NCBI GenBank assembly: GCA_020634895.1
Contig: JACKAV010000001.1
Span: 434,001 to 498,000 of the forward strand
DNA: 64,000 bases
Direction: 5' to 3'
Source of the DNA: Anaerolineales bacterium
GTDB lineage: Bacteria > Chloroflexota > Anaerolineae > Anaerolineales > Villigracilaceae
Part shown: in pieces, positions 1 to 7,788 of the stretch
Layout of the letters: the number at the start of each line of letters is the position of its first letter
Position numbering within the stretch: position 1 is the stretch's first letter
Notes under the pieces: generated by a model
Databases searched by the model: none
What the model was told of the DNA's origin: nothing
What the model saw: only the letters and a program-made list of their open reading frames with translations
Position numbers and translations under genes: made by a program

Positions 1-447
1 ATCAAGTCCCGGTCTGCGGCGTTGAAGATCGATATGGACGTTTTCGAACGCTTCGATATTCACATCCACATGCCTGAAGGCGGCATCCCGAAAGATGGTC
101 CCTCGGCGGGAATCACGATGGCAACCGCCATCATCTCCGCGCTGACGGGCCGCCCCGTGCTCAAGCACGTCGGCATGACCGGCGAGATCACCCTGCGCGG
201 GCGCGTCCTGCCAATTGGCGGGGTGCGTGAGAAGGTCCTTGCGGCTCATCGCGCCGGGTTGAAGACGGTCCTTCTGCCGGAAAAGAACATGAAAGACCTT
301 GTCGAACTACCCAAGACAGCCAAGTCTGAATTGAAGATCGTTCCGATCAAGCACATGGACAACGTCCTTGATATCGCTTTGGGAAAGCAAAAGGTTATCG
401 ATCCGCCCAAGCCGCGCAAACGCGCTGATGAACAAGGCGAAGAGTAG
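1..447 (+). CDS. lon: ATP-dependent Lon protease, C-terminal part
   Basis: These are the last 148 codons of Lon; the start lies before the window. Lon degrades misfolded and regulatory proteins in the cytosol, with an AAA+ ring feeding a Ser-Lys peptidase. Only the peptidase domain is visible. The motif PKDGPSAG places the nucleophilic Ser at visible codon 35, and the catalytic Lys is in GVREK at visible codon 78. The 43-residue spacing matches the Ser679-Lys722 spacing of E. coli Lon. The short basic/acidic tail (PRKRADEQGEE) ends at a TAG and is followed at once by a strong hairpin terminator. Family assignment is secure; whether the missing N-terminal part is of LonA type cannot be seen. 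Confidence 0.96.
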   Translation: MKSRSAALKIDMDVFERFDIHIHMPEGGIPKDGPSAGITMATAIISALTGRPVLKHVGMTGEITLRGRVLPIGGVREKVLAAHRAGLKTVLLPEKNMKDLVELPKTAKSELKIVPIKHMDNVLDIALGKQKVIDPPKPRKRADEQGEE

Positions 448-475
448 ATCGGCGCATTATCGAACGTAAAATCAA

Positions 476-513
476 AAAACGCGCAGAAAAGACAATCCTT
501 TTCTGCGCGTTTT
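476..513 (+). terminator. Rho-independent terminator after lon
   Basis: A near-perfect inverted repeat has the arms AAAACGCGCAGAAAAG and CTTTTCTGCGCGTTTT around a six-base loop and runs into a T-rich tract. It lies 28 bases after the lon stop codon and ends 20 bases before the next start codon. Confidence 0.85.
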
Positions 514-533
514 CGTTTTACAATTGTCCCGCC

Positions 534-1355
534 ATGAACATTCTGCCCATCCCTCTCAAAGACAAAGTCGTACTTATTACTGGCGCTTCCTCAGGTTTCG
601 GCGAAGATGCCGCCTGGCTTTTTGCTCAGGAAGGCTGCCGGGTGGTTCTTGCCGCCCGCCGCATCGACCGTCTGCGCAACCTTGCCGCGAAGATACAGGA
701 TGCCGGCGGCGAAGCCATTGCCGTGCCAATGGATATTGTCAACACCGACGAGATCGATAACATGGTGCAGACCACGATCGACCTGTATGACCGTATCGAC
801 ATTCTGTTCAATAACGCGGGCATTGGGCGTGTAGGATGGTTTGAACAACATGAACCTGACCGCGACATCGACCTGCTTATCAAGGTCAACCTCATCGGCT
901 CGATGCGCGTCACGCGCATGGTCCTGCCGCATATGCTCGCGCGACGGGAAGGTCACATCATTAATATGTCATCTGTGGCGGGTCTTACGTCCGCGCCGTT
1001 GATCGCCAGCTACGCCGCCAGCAAAAACGGTTTGCGCGCCTTCACAGATGCCTTGCGGCGTGAAGTGTATCCGTTCGGCATCAAGGTCAGCGGAATTTAC
1101 CCGGGACCCGCCACCACCGAGTTTGGCTCACATGTGCATGGCGGCAATACATATAGCTCCATTCGCTCGCGGCTGGGTCCACGGCTGAGTTCGGAGCAGG
1201 TTGCCCGCTGGGTCATTGCCGTGGCAAAACGTCCGCGCCGCACGCTTGTCATTCCGTGGTGGTATCAACCAACCGTCTTTCTTGAAAGATATTTTCCCCG
1301 GCTTACGGATTGGGGTTCGTATCTCTTTTCAAAGATCAAACATAAATTGGATTAG
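534..1355 (+). CDS. SDR-family NAD(P)-dependent oxidoreductase
   Basis: A 273-residue classical short-chain dehydrogenase/reductase, a cytosolic Rossmann-fold enzyme that oxidises or reduces a hydroxyl/keto group with NAD(P). The cofactor motif TGASSGFG is at about residues 16-23, NNAG at about 93-96, and the catalytic Ser and YAASK (Tyr~160, Lys~164) follow. The Arg-rich stretch after the second strand (AARRIDRLR) suggests, but does not prove, NADP preference. The C-terminal part has a hydrophobic/aromatic stretch typical of SDRs annotated as membrane-associated. The substrate cannot be deduced. The start ATG has no Shine-Dalgarno; a TACAAT hexamer ends 9 bases upstream, so the message may be leaderless. 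The M24 peptidase gene follows after 9 bases and is probably co-transcribed. Confidence 0.9.
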   Translation: MNILPIPLKDKVVLITGASSGFGEDAAWLFAQEGCRVVLAARRIDRLRNLAAKIQDAGGEAIAVPMDIVNTDEIDNMVQTTIDLYDRIDILFNNAGIGRVGWFEQHEPDRDIDLLIKVNLIGSMRVTRMVLPHMLARREGHIINMSSVAGLTSAPLIASYAASKNGLRAFTDALRREVYPFGIKVSGIYPGPATTEFGSHVHGGNTYSSIRSRLGPRLSSEQVARWVIAVAKRPRRTLVIPWWYQPTVFLERYFPRLTDWGSYLFSKIKHKLD

Positions 1356-1364
1356 GAGAATCTC

Positions 1365-2471
1365 GTGACTCAAGCTCGCCTCGACAAACTCACCGCTTCA
1401 CTTCGGACCTCAGACCTGGATGCTGTTATTCTGAATCCGGGACCTACGCTGAAATATCTCACCGGGCTGAACTTCCACTTAATGGAACGTCCGGTGGTTT
1501 TATTTGTCACACCTGAAAAAGACCCCGTGTTGGTGCTCCCCGAATTGGAACTCCCCAAAGTGGACTTGTTCCCATACAAGGTGCAGGGGATTCCTTATGG
1601 GGAGAATCCGTCAGAGTGGGATGAAGCCTTTCGTAAGGCTGCCCAGCTCCTCGGTCTGGATGGGAAGCGCATCGGCGTCGAGCCGCGGAATCTGCGTCTG
1701 CTGGAATTCCGTCATGTGAAATCCGGCGCTCCCGAAGCGGATTATCCCGATGCGGGTGATGTGCTTGCCGAACTGCGTCTGCGCAAGGATAAAGCCGAGG
1801 TGGATGCCATGCGCAAGGCTGTGAAGATCGCGCAGGATTCGCTGGAGGCGGTTATCCCGCAGATCAAGATCGGGATGACCGAGCGTGAGATCGCATCTGA
1901 ATTGGTGATGCAGTTGTTGAAGCATGGCTCTGAATCGGAGATTCCCTTTGCTCCCATCGTCTCTGCCGGACCGAACTCTGCAAACCCGCATGCTTCTCCC
2001 ACAGACCGAAAGTTACAGGCTGGTGACTTGCTGGTGGTCGATTGGGGTGGAACATATGACGGCTATATCTCAGACCTGACCCGTACCTTCGCAGTGGGTG
2101 AGGTGGACGAGGAGTGCAAAAAGATTCACAAGATCGTGCAGGAGTCGAATGCGGCAGGGCGCGCGGCTGCGAGACCCGGTATCCCCTGCGCGGATGTGGA
2201 TAAAGCCGCGCGTGACGTCATCGAAAAATCGGGCTATGGAAAATACTTCACGCATCGCACTGGTCACGGCATCGGCATGGAAGGACATGAGGCTCCCTAC
2301 ATGCGCGGCGATAATATGCAGATACTTGAAACCGGCATGGCGTTTACGGTCGAGCCTGGCATCTATCTCACCGAACGCAACGGCGTAAGGATCGAAGATA
2401 ATATGGTCATCACAGAGAATGGCGCAGAGAGTTTATCCGATATGCCGAGGGAGATTCGGGTAGTGGGATAG
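1365..2471 (+). CDS. M24-family Xaa-Pro aminopeptidase
   Basis: A 368-residue creatinase/aminopeptidase-P-type metallopeptidase, predicted to remove an N-terminal residue next to proline in the cytosol. Residues 1-130 form the non-catalytic creatinase N domain. The pita-bread catalytic domain then gives the full dinuclear metal set: VVDWGG and YISDLTR (two Asp), HRTGHGIG (His), FTVEPGIYL (Glu) and GVRIEDN (Glu). Length is usual for PepQ/YpdF-like enzymes. GTG is the start, preceded by AGGAG at a good distance, and the gene is 9 bases from the SDR stop. It could be annotated as PepQ or PepP; the sequence alone does not separate these. Confidence 0.93.
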   Translation: MTQARLDKLTASLRTSDLDAVILNPGPTLKYLTGLNFHLMERPVVLFVTPEKDPVLVLPELELPKVDLFPYKVQGIPYGENPSEWDEAFRKAAQLLGLDGKRIGVEPRNLRLLEFRHVKSGAPEADYPDAGDVLAELRLRKDKAEVDAMRKAVKIAQDSLEAVIPQIKIGMTEREIASELVMQLLKHGSESEIPFAPIVSAGPNSANPHASPTDRKLQAGDLLVVDWGGTYDGYISDLTRTFAVGEVDEECKKIHKIVQESNAAGRAAARPGIPCADVDKAARDVIEKSGYGKYFTHRTGHGIGMEGHEAPYMRGDNMQILETGMAFTVEPGIYLTERNGVRIEDNMVITENGAESLSDMPREIRVVG

Positions 2472-2569
2472 AACTTTAGCCACGAATTACGCGAATTTTC
2501 GCAGATTTACATTAGACTTCTTGCAAAATCTAAAAGCTTAACCACGGAGGCGCAGAGACACTGAGAAAA

Positions 2570-2641
2570 GTCATTGGACCTGGATTTCTAGAATCGGTTT
2601 ATCAAAAGGCGCTTGATGAAAAGAAACTTAAAAAATCCGTG
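2570..2641 (+). pseudogene. Remnant of a GxxExxY-family gene
   Basis: Read from 2570, the DNA encodes VIGPGFLESVYQKALDEK, the hallmark start of GxxExxY proteins (usually ...LGPGFLESVYEEAL...). There is no start codon, the conserved C-terminal half is not found, and the frame runs into unrelated sequence and then the GNAT gene. The preceding 2475-2565 stretch resembles low-value intergenic text often seen near this family (CCACGAATTACGCG, ACCACGGAGGCGCAGAGACAC). I read it as a decayed fragment; the rest of 2472-2770 holds no other recognisable gene. Confidence 0.6.
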
Positions 2642-2770
2642 GCAGGTGTCTTTAAGTGGTTCAAAATGGGCGAATCTTCAACACAAAGCGATTGCCACTT
2701 ATGCAAGAGGTCTATTCAAAAATTCGCCGCTAAAGGTTTTGGTTTTCGGCTACTATCAAAAAGTAAAAAA

Positions 2771-3235
2771 ATGCATCCAGTTCTTATTGTTCCCGCCCAG
2801 TCCAACCACGCGGACAAATTGACTCAGATCACAATCGCAGCCAAACGTTATTGGAACTACCCTGAAACATGGATTCAAATTTGGCTTCCGCAGCTTACGA
2901 TTACTTCAGAATATATTTCTGAAAATGAAGTTTGGATGGCTGTCATCGAAGGGAAACCCGCCGCGTATTATTCCCTTAAGCAGGAGGCGGACGGGCTTTG
3001 GCTGGATAATCTCTGGGTTCAGCCTAAATTTATAGGCAAAGGCATCGGGAAAGCTTTGTTCGTCCATGCATTGGAGAGAGCACGCCGAAACGATGCAGCG
3101 ACGTTGAGAATCGAAGCCGACCCAAACGCCGAAAGTTTTTATGACCACATGGGTGCCGTCCGTGTCGGAGAAAAATATCGCGGCGAAATGGACGGTCAAC
3201 CGCGCATCCTGCCTGTAATGGAGATCACACTGTGA
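2771..3235 (+). CDS. GNAT-family N-acetyltransferase
   Basis: A GCN5-related acetyltransferase of 154 residues, transferring an acetyl group from acetyl-CoA to an unknown amine. The acetyl-CoA loop is clear: LWLDNLWVQPKFIGKGIGKALF carries the Q/R-x-x-G-x-G/A pattern as KGIGKA, followed by a helix and the AESFYDHMGA motif typical of the GNAT C-terminal half. I place the start at the ATG at 2771. The frame stays open upstream (GTG at 2639), but those codons look like the tail of a decayed GxxExxY fragment and not GNAT sequence. The stop overlaps the start of the next gene by four bases (GTGA), so the two are translationally coupled. Confidence 0.85.
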   Translation: MHPVLIVPAQSNHADKLTQITIAAKRYWNYPETWIQIWLPQLTITSEYISENEVWMAVIEGKPAAYYSLKQEADGLWLDNLWVQPKFIGKGIGKALFVHALERARRNDAATLRIEADPNAESFYDHMGAVRVGEKYRGEMDGQPRILPVMEITL

Positions 3236-3777
3236 CAACCTACTGCGACTACTGCAATTCCCACCCGGAAGATACCTACAACCGAAATTATCACGACACG
3301 CAATACGGCTTTCCGCTCGATAACGACGATGAACTTTTCGAACGTCTCATTCTTGAGATCAATCAAGCCGGGCTGTCATGGATCACCATCCTGAAAAAAG
3401 CGGACAACTTCCGCAAGGCATACCACGGATTCAAGATCGCCAAAGTCGCGAAATACACCGAAAAAGACCGCGAGCGCCTGCTTTCGGATGCCGGTATTAT
3501 TCGCAACAAACTGAAGGTCAATGCCGCCATTGTCAACGCACAAAAGATACTCGAACTGCAAAAGGAACACGGCTCCTTTAAGAACTGGCTCGATCAACAT
3601 CATCCGCTCACAAAGGACGAATGGACGAAATTGTTCAAATCCACTTTTGTTTTTACGGGCGGCGAGATCGTGAACGAGTTCCTTATGTCCACGGGGTATT
3701 TACCCGGCGCGCACCAGAAGGATTGCCCCATCTTCAAAAAAGTAGCGGCGCAAAAACCGGCATGGATGAAAAAATAA
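3232..3777 (+). CDS. tag: DNA-3-methyladenine glycosylase I
   Basis: A 181-residue Tag-family base-excision repair glycosylase that removes 3-methyladenine from DNA. The start CDYCNSHPEDTYNRNYHDTQYG gives the conserved zinc-site Cys and the Y-H-D-x-x-Y/W-G motif, then LFERLILEINQAGLSWITILKKADNFRKAY is the helix-hairpin-helix region with the catalytic Glu and the aromatic pocket. The C-terminal FVFTGGEIVNEFLMSTGYLPGAHQKDCP supplies the remaining zinc ligands (His and Cys). The start is GTG, overlapping the GNAT stop. Length is normal and no residue is missing. Confidence 0.94.
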   Translation: MTTYCDYCNSHPEDTYNRNYHDTQYGFPLDNDDELFERLILEINQAGLSWITILKKADNFRKAYHGFKIAKVAKYTEKDRERLLSDAGIIRNKLKVNAAIVNAQKILELQKEHGSFKNWLDQHHPLTKDEWTKLFKSTFVFTGGEIVNEFLMSTGYLPGAHQKDCPIFKKVAAQKPAWMKK

Positions 3778-3816
3778 GCAGGGCAAAGTAACCGTCACCT
3801 TGTATACTTATTCGTG

Positions 3817-4827
3817 ATGACACCGACATTTGCAATAGCAGGAAAACTTTCTCGTGAATATCTGCTGCCGCCAACGGGAAGTCCGCGTTTGGATGTGCCC
3901 GGCGGCGCTCTTCTGTACGCGGCGGGCGGGCTTGCCGTTTGGGACAAGTCCATTGCGCTGATCTCAAAGATCAACCAGTCCGTTCCACATGAATGGGTGG
4001 ATGATCTAAATGCCAGCGGTTTTGACGTCCGCGGAATTTACACAGACCCCGAAAGCAACAATGCCGACCAACGAAGTTTTATGGCGTACACCAGCATGAA
4101 CGAACGCAGCAGGTCAAACGCTGTTTCGCATTTCGCCCGCCGCGGCATGACCTTTCCAAAATCCCTGCTTGGGTATCAGCCCAAAGAAACCACGATCAAA
4201 GACCTTCGTGAGTCCGATCCGCTTTCTCCGGCGGCGCGGCGCACCCCAAAGGATTATCAGGATATCCGCTTCGTGCATATCTGTCCCTTTGACTTTATCA
4301 ACCAAAGTCAGATGCTCAACCTCTTCAAAGGCGGCTCAGACCAGACTGTCACCCTTGACCCTGCCCCCGGATACATGAAGCCAAACTATTGGCGCGAGCT
4401 GCGGGTCGTGCTGCAGGGCGTAAAAGCCTTCCTTCCGTCTGAGGATGAATTGCGCTCATTGTTTTGGGGCGTGAGCAATGACTTGTGGGACATGGCGAAA
4501 CGAGTCAGCGATCAGGGACCTCAAATTGTGGTCATCAAACGCGGACCGTTGGGACAATTCGTCTATGACGCGGTGGGGAAGCGCCGCTATGAAGTGCCTG
4601 CATATTCCTCGCGCCTCGCGGACCCGACCGGAGCTGGTGACGCCTTCTGCGGCGGATTCCTCGCCGGATACCAACGCACGAAAGACCCGCTGCTGGCGGC
4701 TCTGCATGGCAATGTCTCTGCTTCGTTGAAAGTGGAAGGTAACGGTCCATTTGCGCCGTTGGATGTAATGCCCGGGTTGGCAGAGGCGCGTCTGCACGCG
4801 TTGGAGGAAATGGCACGAGAAGTTTGA
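3817..4827 (+). CDS. PfkB-family carbohydrate/nucleoside kinase
   Basis: A 336-residue kinase of the ribokinase/PfkB superfamily, which phosphorylates a sugar or nucleoside hydroxyl using ATP. The second PfkB signature LADPTGAGDAFCGGFLAGY lies at about residues 265-283 and contains the catalytic Asp in GAGD; the N-terminal glycine pair is in DVPGGALLYAAGGLAVW. A middle segment (about 80-140) is less conserved, as is usual for lid regions. The substrate is not apparent. A GTG three bases upstream is an alternative start. No Shine-Dalgarno is present, and TATACT ends 8 bases before the ATG, suggesting a leaderless transcript. Confidence 0.86.
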   Translation: MTPTFAIAGKLSREYLLPPTGSPRLDVPGGALLYAAGGLAVWDKSIALISKINQSVPHEWVDDLNASGFDVRGIYTDPESNNADQRSFMAYTSMNERSRSNAVSHFARRGMTFPKSLLGYQPKETTIKDLRESDPLSPAARRTPKDYQDIRFVHICPFDFINQSQMLNLFKGGSDQTVTLDPAPGYMKPNYWRELRVVLQGVKAFLPSEDELRSLFWGVSNDLWDMAKRVSDQGPQIVVIKRGPLGQFVYDAVGKRRYEVPAYSSRLADPTGAGDAFCGGFLAGYQRTKDPLLAALHGNVSASLKVEGNGPFAPLDVMPGLAEARLHALEEMAREV

Positions 4828-4900
4828 CAATTTACAGTTGAAGATTTACGATTGCCTCATTCGTATACATACACAAACATAATCAATAACCACGAACATC

Positions 4901-6004
4901 ATGACACTGACAAAAAAGATCATCGACCTTGCAATTCAAATACAGCAAATTCCCGCACCCACGTTTGCGGAAGGTCCGCGTGGAGAGTTCGTACGCGGCT
5001 TGTTCATTCAGGAAAAACTTGAAGACGTTTCCATGGATTCGCTGGGAAACGTCTACGCGCGGCTGCCGGGAAAAAAGAAAAAAGCCAAAGCGTTGATCGT
5101 ATCCGCTCACTTGGACACGGTGTTCCCGGCGGGGACCAGGCTCCAGGTCAGGGAAGAGGCGGGCAAGATTTTTGGTCCGGGCATTGGTGATAATTCCGTC
5201 GGTGTCGCCGCGTTGTTCGGAATCCTCTGGATGCTTCGCGAGCGGAAGATCGAACTTGACCATGATGTGTGGTTCGCGGCGAATGTGGGCGAAGAGGGGC
5301 TCGGCGACCTGCGCGGGATGCGCGGTGTGGTGGAACGTTTCGGCGCGGATGAACTCGGATATCTTGTGCTGGAAGGTTTGGCGCTTGGGCATGTCTATCA
5401 TCGCGCGATCGGCGTGAGGCGTTATCGTATTGCCGCCAAGACCCGCGGTGGACATTCATGGTCGGATTATGGACAGCCATCCGCGGTGCATGAACTCGCC
5501 GCATTGGTGACTCAGTTGACCCAGCTCCGCCTGCCGCGCGATCCGCGCACGACGATGAATATTGGAACCATCCACGGCGGGACGGGTGTCAATGTGTTGG
5601 CGGCGGAAGCCAAATGTGAATTGGACCTGCGCTCTGAAGACCCCGCCGCACTTGGAAAACTTATCTCGCAGGTTGAAGATATCATCCTGCATTGGAATCA
5701 TGAAGGCGTAAAGATACAGGCTGAGATCATTGGCGAACGCCCGGCAGGTGATATTTCTGCAGACCATCCGCTTGTGAAATTGGCTGTAAATTGTTTGCAG
5801 GAACAGGGCATGGATGCCGCACTCACGACCGGCTCGACGGATGCGAATATCCCATTGAGCAAGGGAATACCGGCTGTGGTCATGGGCGTTACAACGGGCA
5901 ATGGCGCGCATACATTGAATGAATATATTGAATCCGGTCCGGTTGATATAGGGATGGAAAGTCTGGTTCGGTTCGTGGAGTTGGCTGGCAAGTTGGAATA
6001 TTAA
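4901..6004 (+). CDS. M20-family metallopeptidase (ArgE/DapE/CPG2-like)
   Basis: A 367-residue dizinc hydrolase of the M20 family, which cleaves acyl-amino acids or small peptides. The metal-site motifs are in order: SAHLDTVFP (His and neighbouring Asp at about 70), GIGDNSVGVA (bridging Asp), NVGEEGLGDLRG (general-base Glu pair) and a C-terminal GAHTLNEYI (last His). The middle lobe (about 180-290) has the dimerisation-domain pattern RTRGGHSWSDYG...IGTIHGG. Length is typical. The 73 bases upstream contain short ATTTACAGTTGAAG-type repeat text but no clear promoter. The gene ends in front of a bidirectional terminator. Confidence 0.9.
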   Translation: MTLTKKIIDLAIQIQQIPAPTFAEGPRGEFVRGLFIQEKLEDVSMDSLGNVYARLPGKKKKAKALIVSAHLDTVFPAGTRLQVREEAGKIFGPGIGDNSVGVAALFGILWMLRERKIELDHDVWFAANVGEEGLGDLRGMRGVVERFGADELGYLVLEGLALGHVYHRAIGVRRYRIAAKTRGGHSWSDYGQPSAVHELAALVTQLTQLRLPRDPRTTMNIGTIHGGTGVNVLAAEAKCELDLRSEDPAALGKLISQVEDIILHWNHEGVKIQAEIIGERPAGDISADHPLVKLAVNCLQEQGMDAALTTGSTDANIPLSKGIPAVVMGVTTGNGAHTLNEYIESGPVDIGMESLVRFVELAGKLEY

Positions 6005-6005
6005 G

Positions 6006-6045
6006 AAATCAAAAAGGCTTCCGAATTCGGAAGCCTTTTTGATTT
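6006..6045. terminator. Bidirectional terminator, perfect palindrome
   Basis: Two 20-base arms, beginning AAATCAAAAAGGCTTCCG and ending CGGAAGCCTTTTTGATTT, are exact reverse complements, with A/T tracts on both outer flanks. It separates the convergent M20 peptidase gene (+) and cyclase gene (-). Confidence 0.88.
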
Positions 6046-6061
6046 AAGTCTATCTAAACAG

Positions 6062-7774
6062 CTACTTCAATTTAAGTATCTCAAATACTTCGAGCGGTTT
6101 CGACTTGCCTTTTACAGGCATATCGGGGAGCGGTTTTACTTCCACTTCATCCTTCACGCGTTCATACGCTTCATGGCTGATGATGATCTGATTCTTTGCC
6201 GAGTTCTCTTGAAGCCGCTTGGCAACGTTGACGGTGTCGCTGATGGCGGTGTATTCCAATCGTCTTTCTGTTCCGATCAAGCCGAGCACGGCGTCGCCGA
6301 AGTGAATGCCCACACCAAAAGCAAGGTGCGAATCGCTCGATAATTCCTTGTATAGATTTTCAACCGCATCACGGATGGCGAGCGCGGTTTTCACGGCGCG
6401 CAGGGTATGGTCGGGTTGGGGAACGGGAGCGTTGAACCAAGCCATAATCGCATCGCCCATGAACTTGTCCACGGTGCCTTCCTGCGCAAGAACGGCATCT
6501 GCCATGGCGGCGAGATACAAATTGAGAATGCTCACCAATCGCTCAGGGGCAAGATGCTCGCTGTAGGAAGTGAATCCGCGGATGTCTGCGAAGAGGGCGG
6601 TGATCTCAGCGCGTTTGCCGCCAAGCTGTAAACTGTTCGGGTCGAGTTGATTGATGACCGCGGGCGAGACCATCCGTTCGAACAAACGGCGCTGCGCTTC
6701 CAACTTCTTTCGTTCTGTGAGGTCATCCAGAACGATTGCCACACCCTGGGTTTTCTGGCTGGCATCCTTGAGAGGTGAGAGGTTCAAGCGCCAGTCCACG
6801 ATGCCGCGTTTCGGCAGGGTATGGCTGATCTCAAGGTCCACGATCGGTTTGTCGGTGTTGCGGACTTCCGTCAGATGCGGACCCAACTCATTGGAAACCG
6901 AAGCAAGCGCTTCGTTAAGATGGTGACCGATAATATCCTGTGAAGTAGAGTCAAGGATCATCTCTGCCGCATGGTTGGCGAGCGTGATGGTGTCCTGAAT
7001 ATCCGCTGTGATGACGCCGCTGGCGATGGACGCAAAAACGTTGTCCATGAGGTTCTTGAGCGCGGTTACTTCTTCGAGGCTTTGCTTGAGGGAAGAGAAC
7101 AAACGGGCATTGTCGATGGCGATGGCTGCCTGATTGGCGAACGCCTCGAGCAGGTCCTTTTCGGCGTCGGCGAAGATGCCGGTGCGGATGCGGTTATCCG
7201 CGTAGATCACGCCGATGATCTCATTTTTAACTTTGAGGGGGACGCACAAAATGGAGCGCAGGTTGAATGCGACGATGCTTTCTTGCCCCACAAAACGTTT
7301 ATCTTCCTGTGCGTTGGTCGTTACAACAGATTCATTTGTGTCGAGCACGCGCTGCACGACGGAACGGCTGACATTTTTCTCCGCCGAGTTGATGGATTCC
7401 ATTTCCCAGTTGCGTGCGATGCGGGCGATCATTTCGCCTTCTTCGTTTCGCAGCATCAAAAAACCGCGCTCCGCTTTCGTGAGGCGCACGATGTTATCCA
7501 TCACGATGCGGAGCACTTCATCCAATTCAAGTGAGGAATTGATGACCTGTCCCGTTTCGACGAGCGCCAGCATGTTTCCGTGTTCGCGCTGGAAGACCTC
7601 CATTTTCCCGCTGACCGACTCAAGGGTCGTTTGCAGGTATTGCACATGGTCCAGTAATTCTTTGGAGGGTTTGTGTTTGCCCGACTCTAACTCGGCGCGA
7701 ACTTTCCCGGCAATGGCTGCCAGAGCAATCAACTGATCGTGGACGGTTCGTGGGCGGGTGGTGTTATCTGTCAT
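6062..7774 (-). CDS. GAF-PAS class III adenylate/guanylate cyclase
   Basis: A 570-residue soluble signalling enzyme. Residues about 70-230 form a GAF domain (ESIVAFNLRSILCVPLKVK..., ending in QAAIAIDNARLF), about 240-370 a PAS domain (LMDNVFASIASGVITAD...), and about 385-565 a class III nucleotidyl cyclase. Both metal-binding Asp are present (FADIRGFT and FMGDAIMAWF), and the substrate-region motif EYTAISDTVNVAKRL is intact, so it should make cAMP or cGMP. It has no membrane segment. The transglutaminase gene ends 14 bases upstream, so the two are probably one operon. The ligand of the GAF/PAS part is unknown. Confidence 0.9.
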   Translation of the reverse strand: MTDNTTRPRTVHDQLIALAAIAGKVRAELESGKHKPSKELLDHVQYLQTTLESVSGKMEVFQREHGNMLALVETGQVINSSLELDEVLRIVMDNIVRLTKAERGFLMLRNEEGEMIARIARNWEMESINSAEKNVSRSVVQRVLDTNESVVTTNAQEDKRFVGQESIVAFNLRSILCVPLKVKNEIIGVIYADNRIRTGIFADAEKDLLEAFANQAAIAIDNARLFSSLKQSLEEVTALKNLMDNVFASIASGVITADIQDTITLANHAAEMILDSTSQDIIGHHLNEALASVSNELGPHLTEVRNTDKPIVDLEISHTLPKRGIVDWRLNLSPLKDASQKTQGVAIVLDDLTERKKLEAQRRLFERMVSPAVINQLDPNSLQLGGKRAEITALFADIRGFTSYSEHLAPERLVSILNLYLAAMADAVLAQEGTVDKFMGDAIMAWFNAPVPQPDHTLRAVKTALAIRDAVENLYKELSSDSHLAFGVGIHFGDAVLGLIGTERRLEYTAISDTVNVAKRLQENSAKNQIIISHEAYERVKDEVEVKPLPDMPVKGKSKPLEVFEILKLK

Positions 7775-7788
7775 AACGATTTCGCGGT

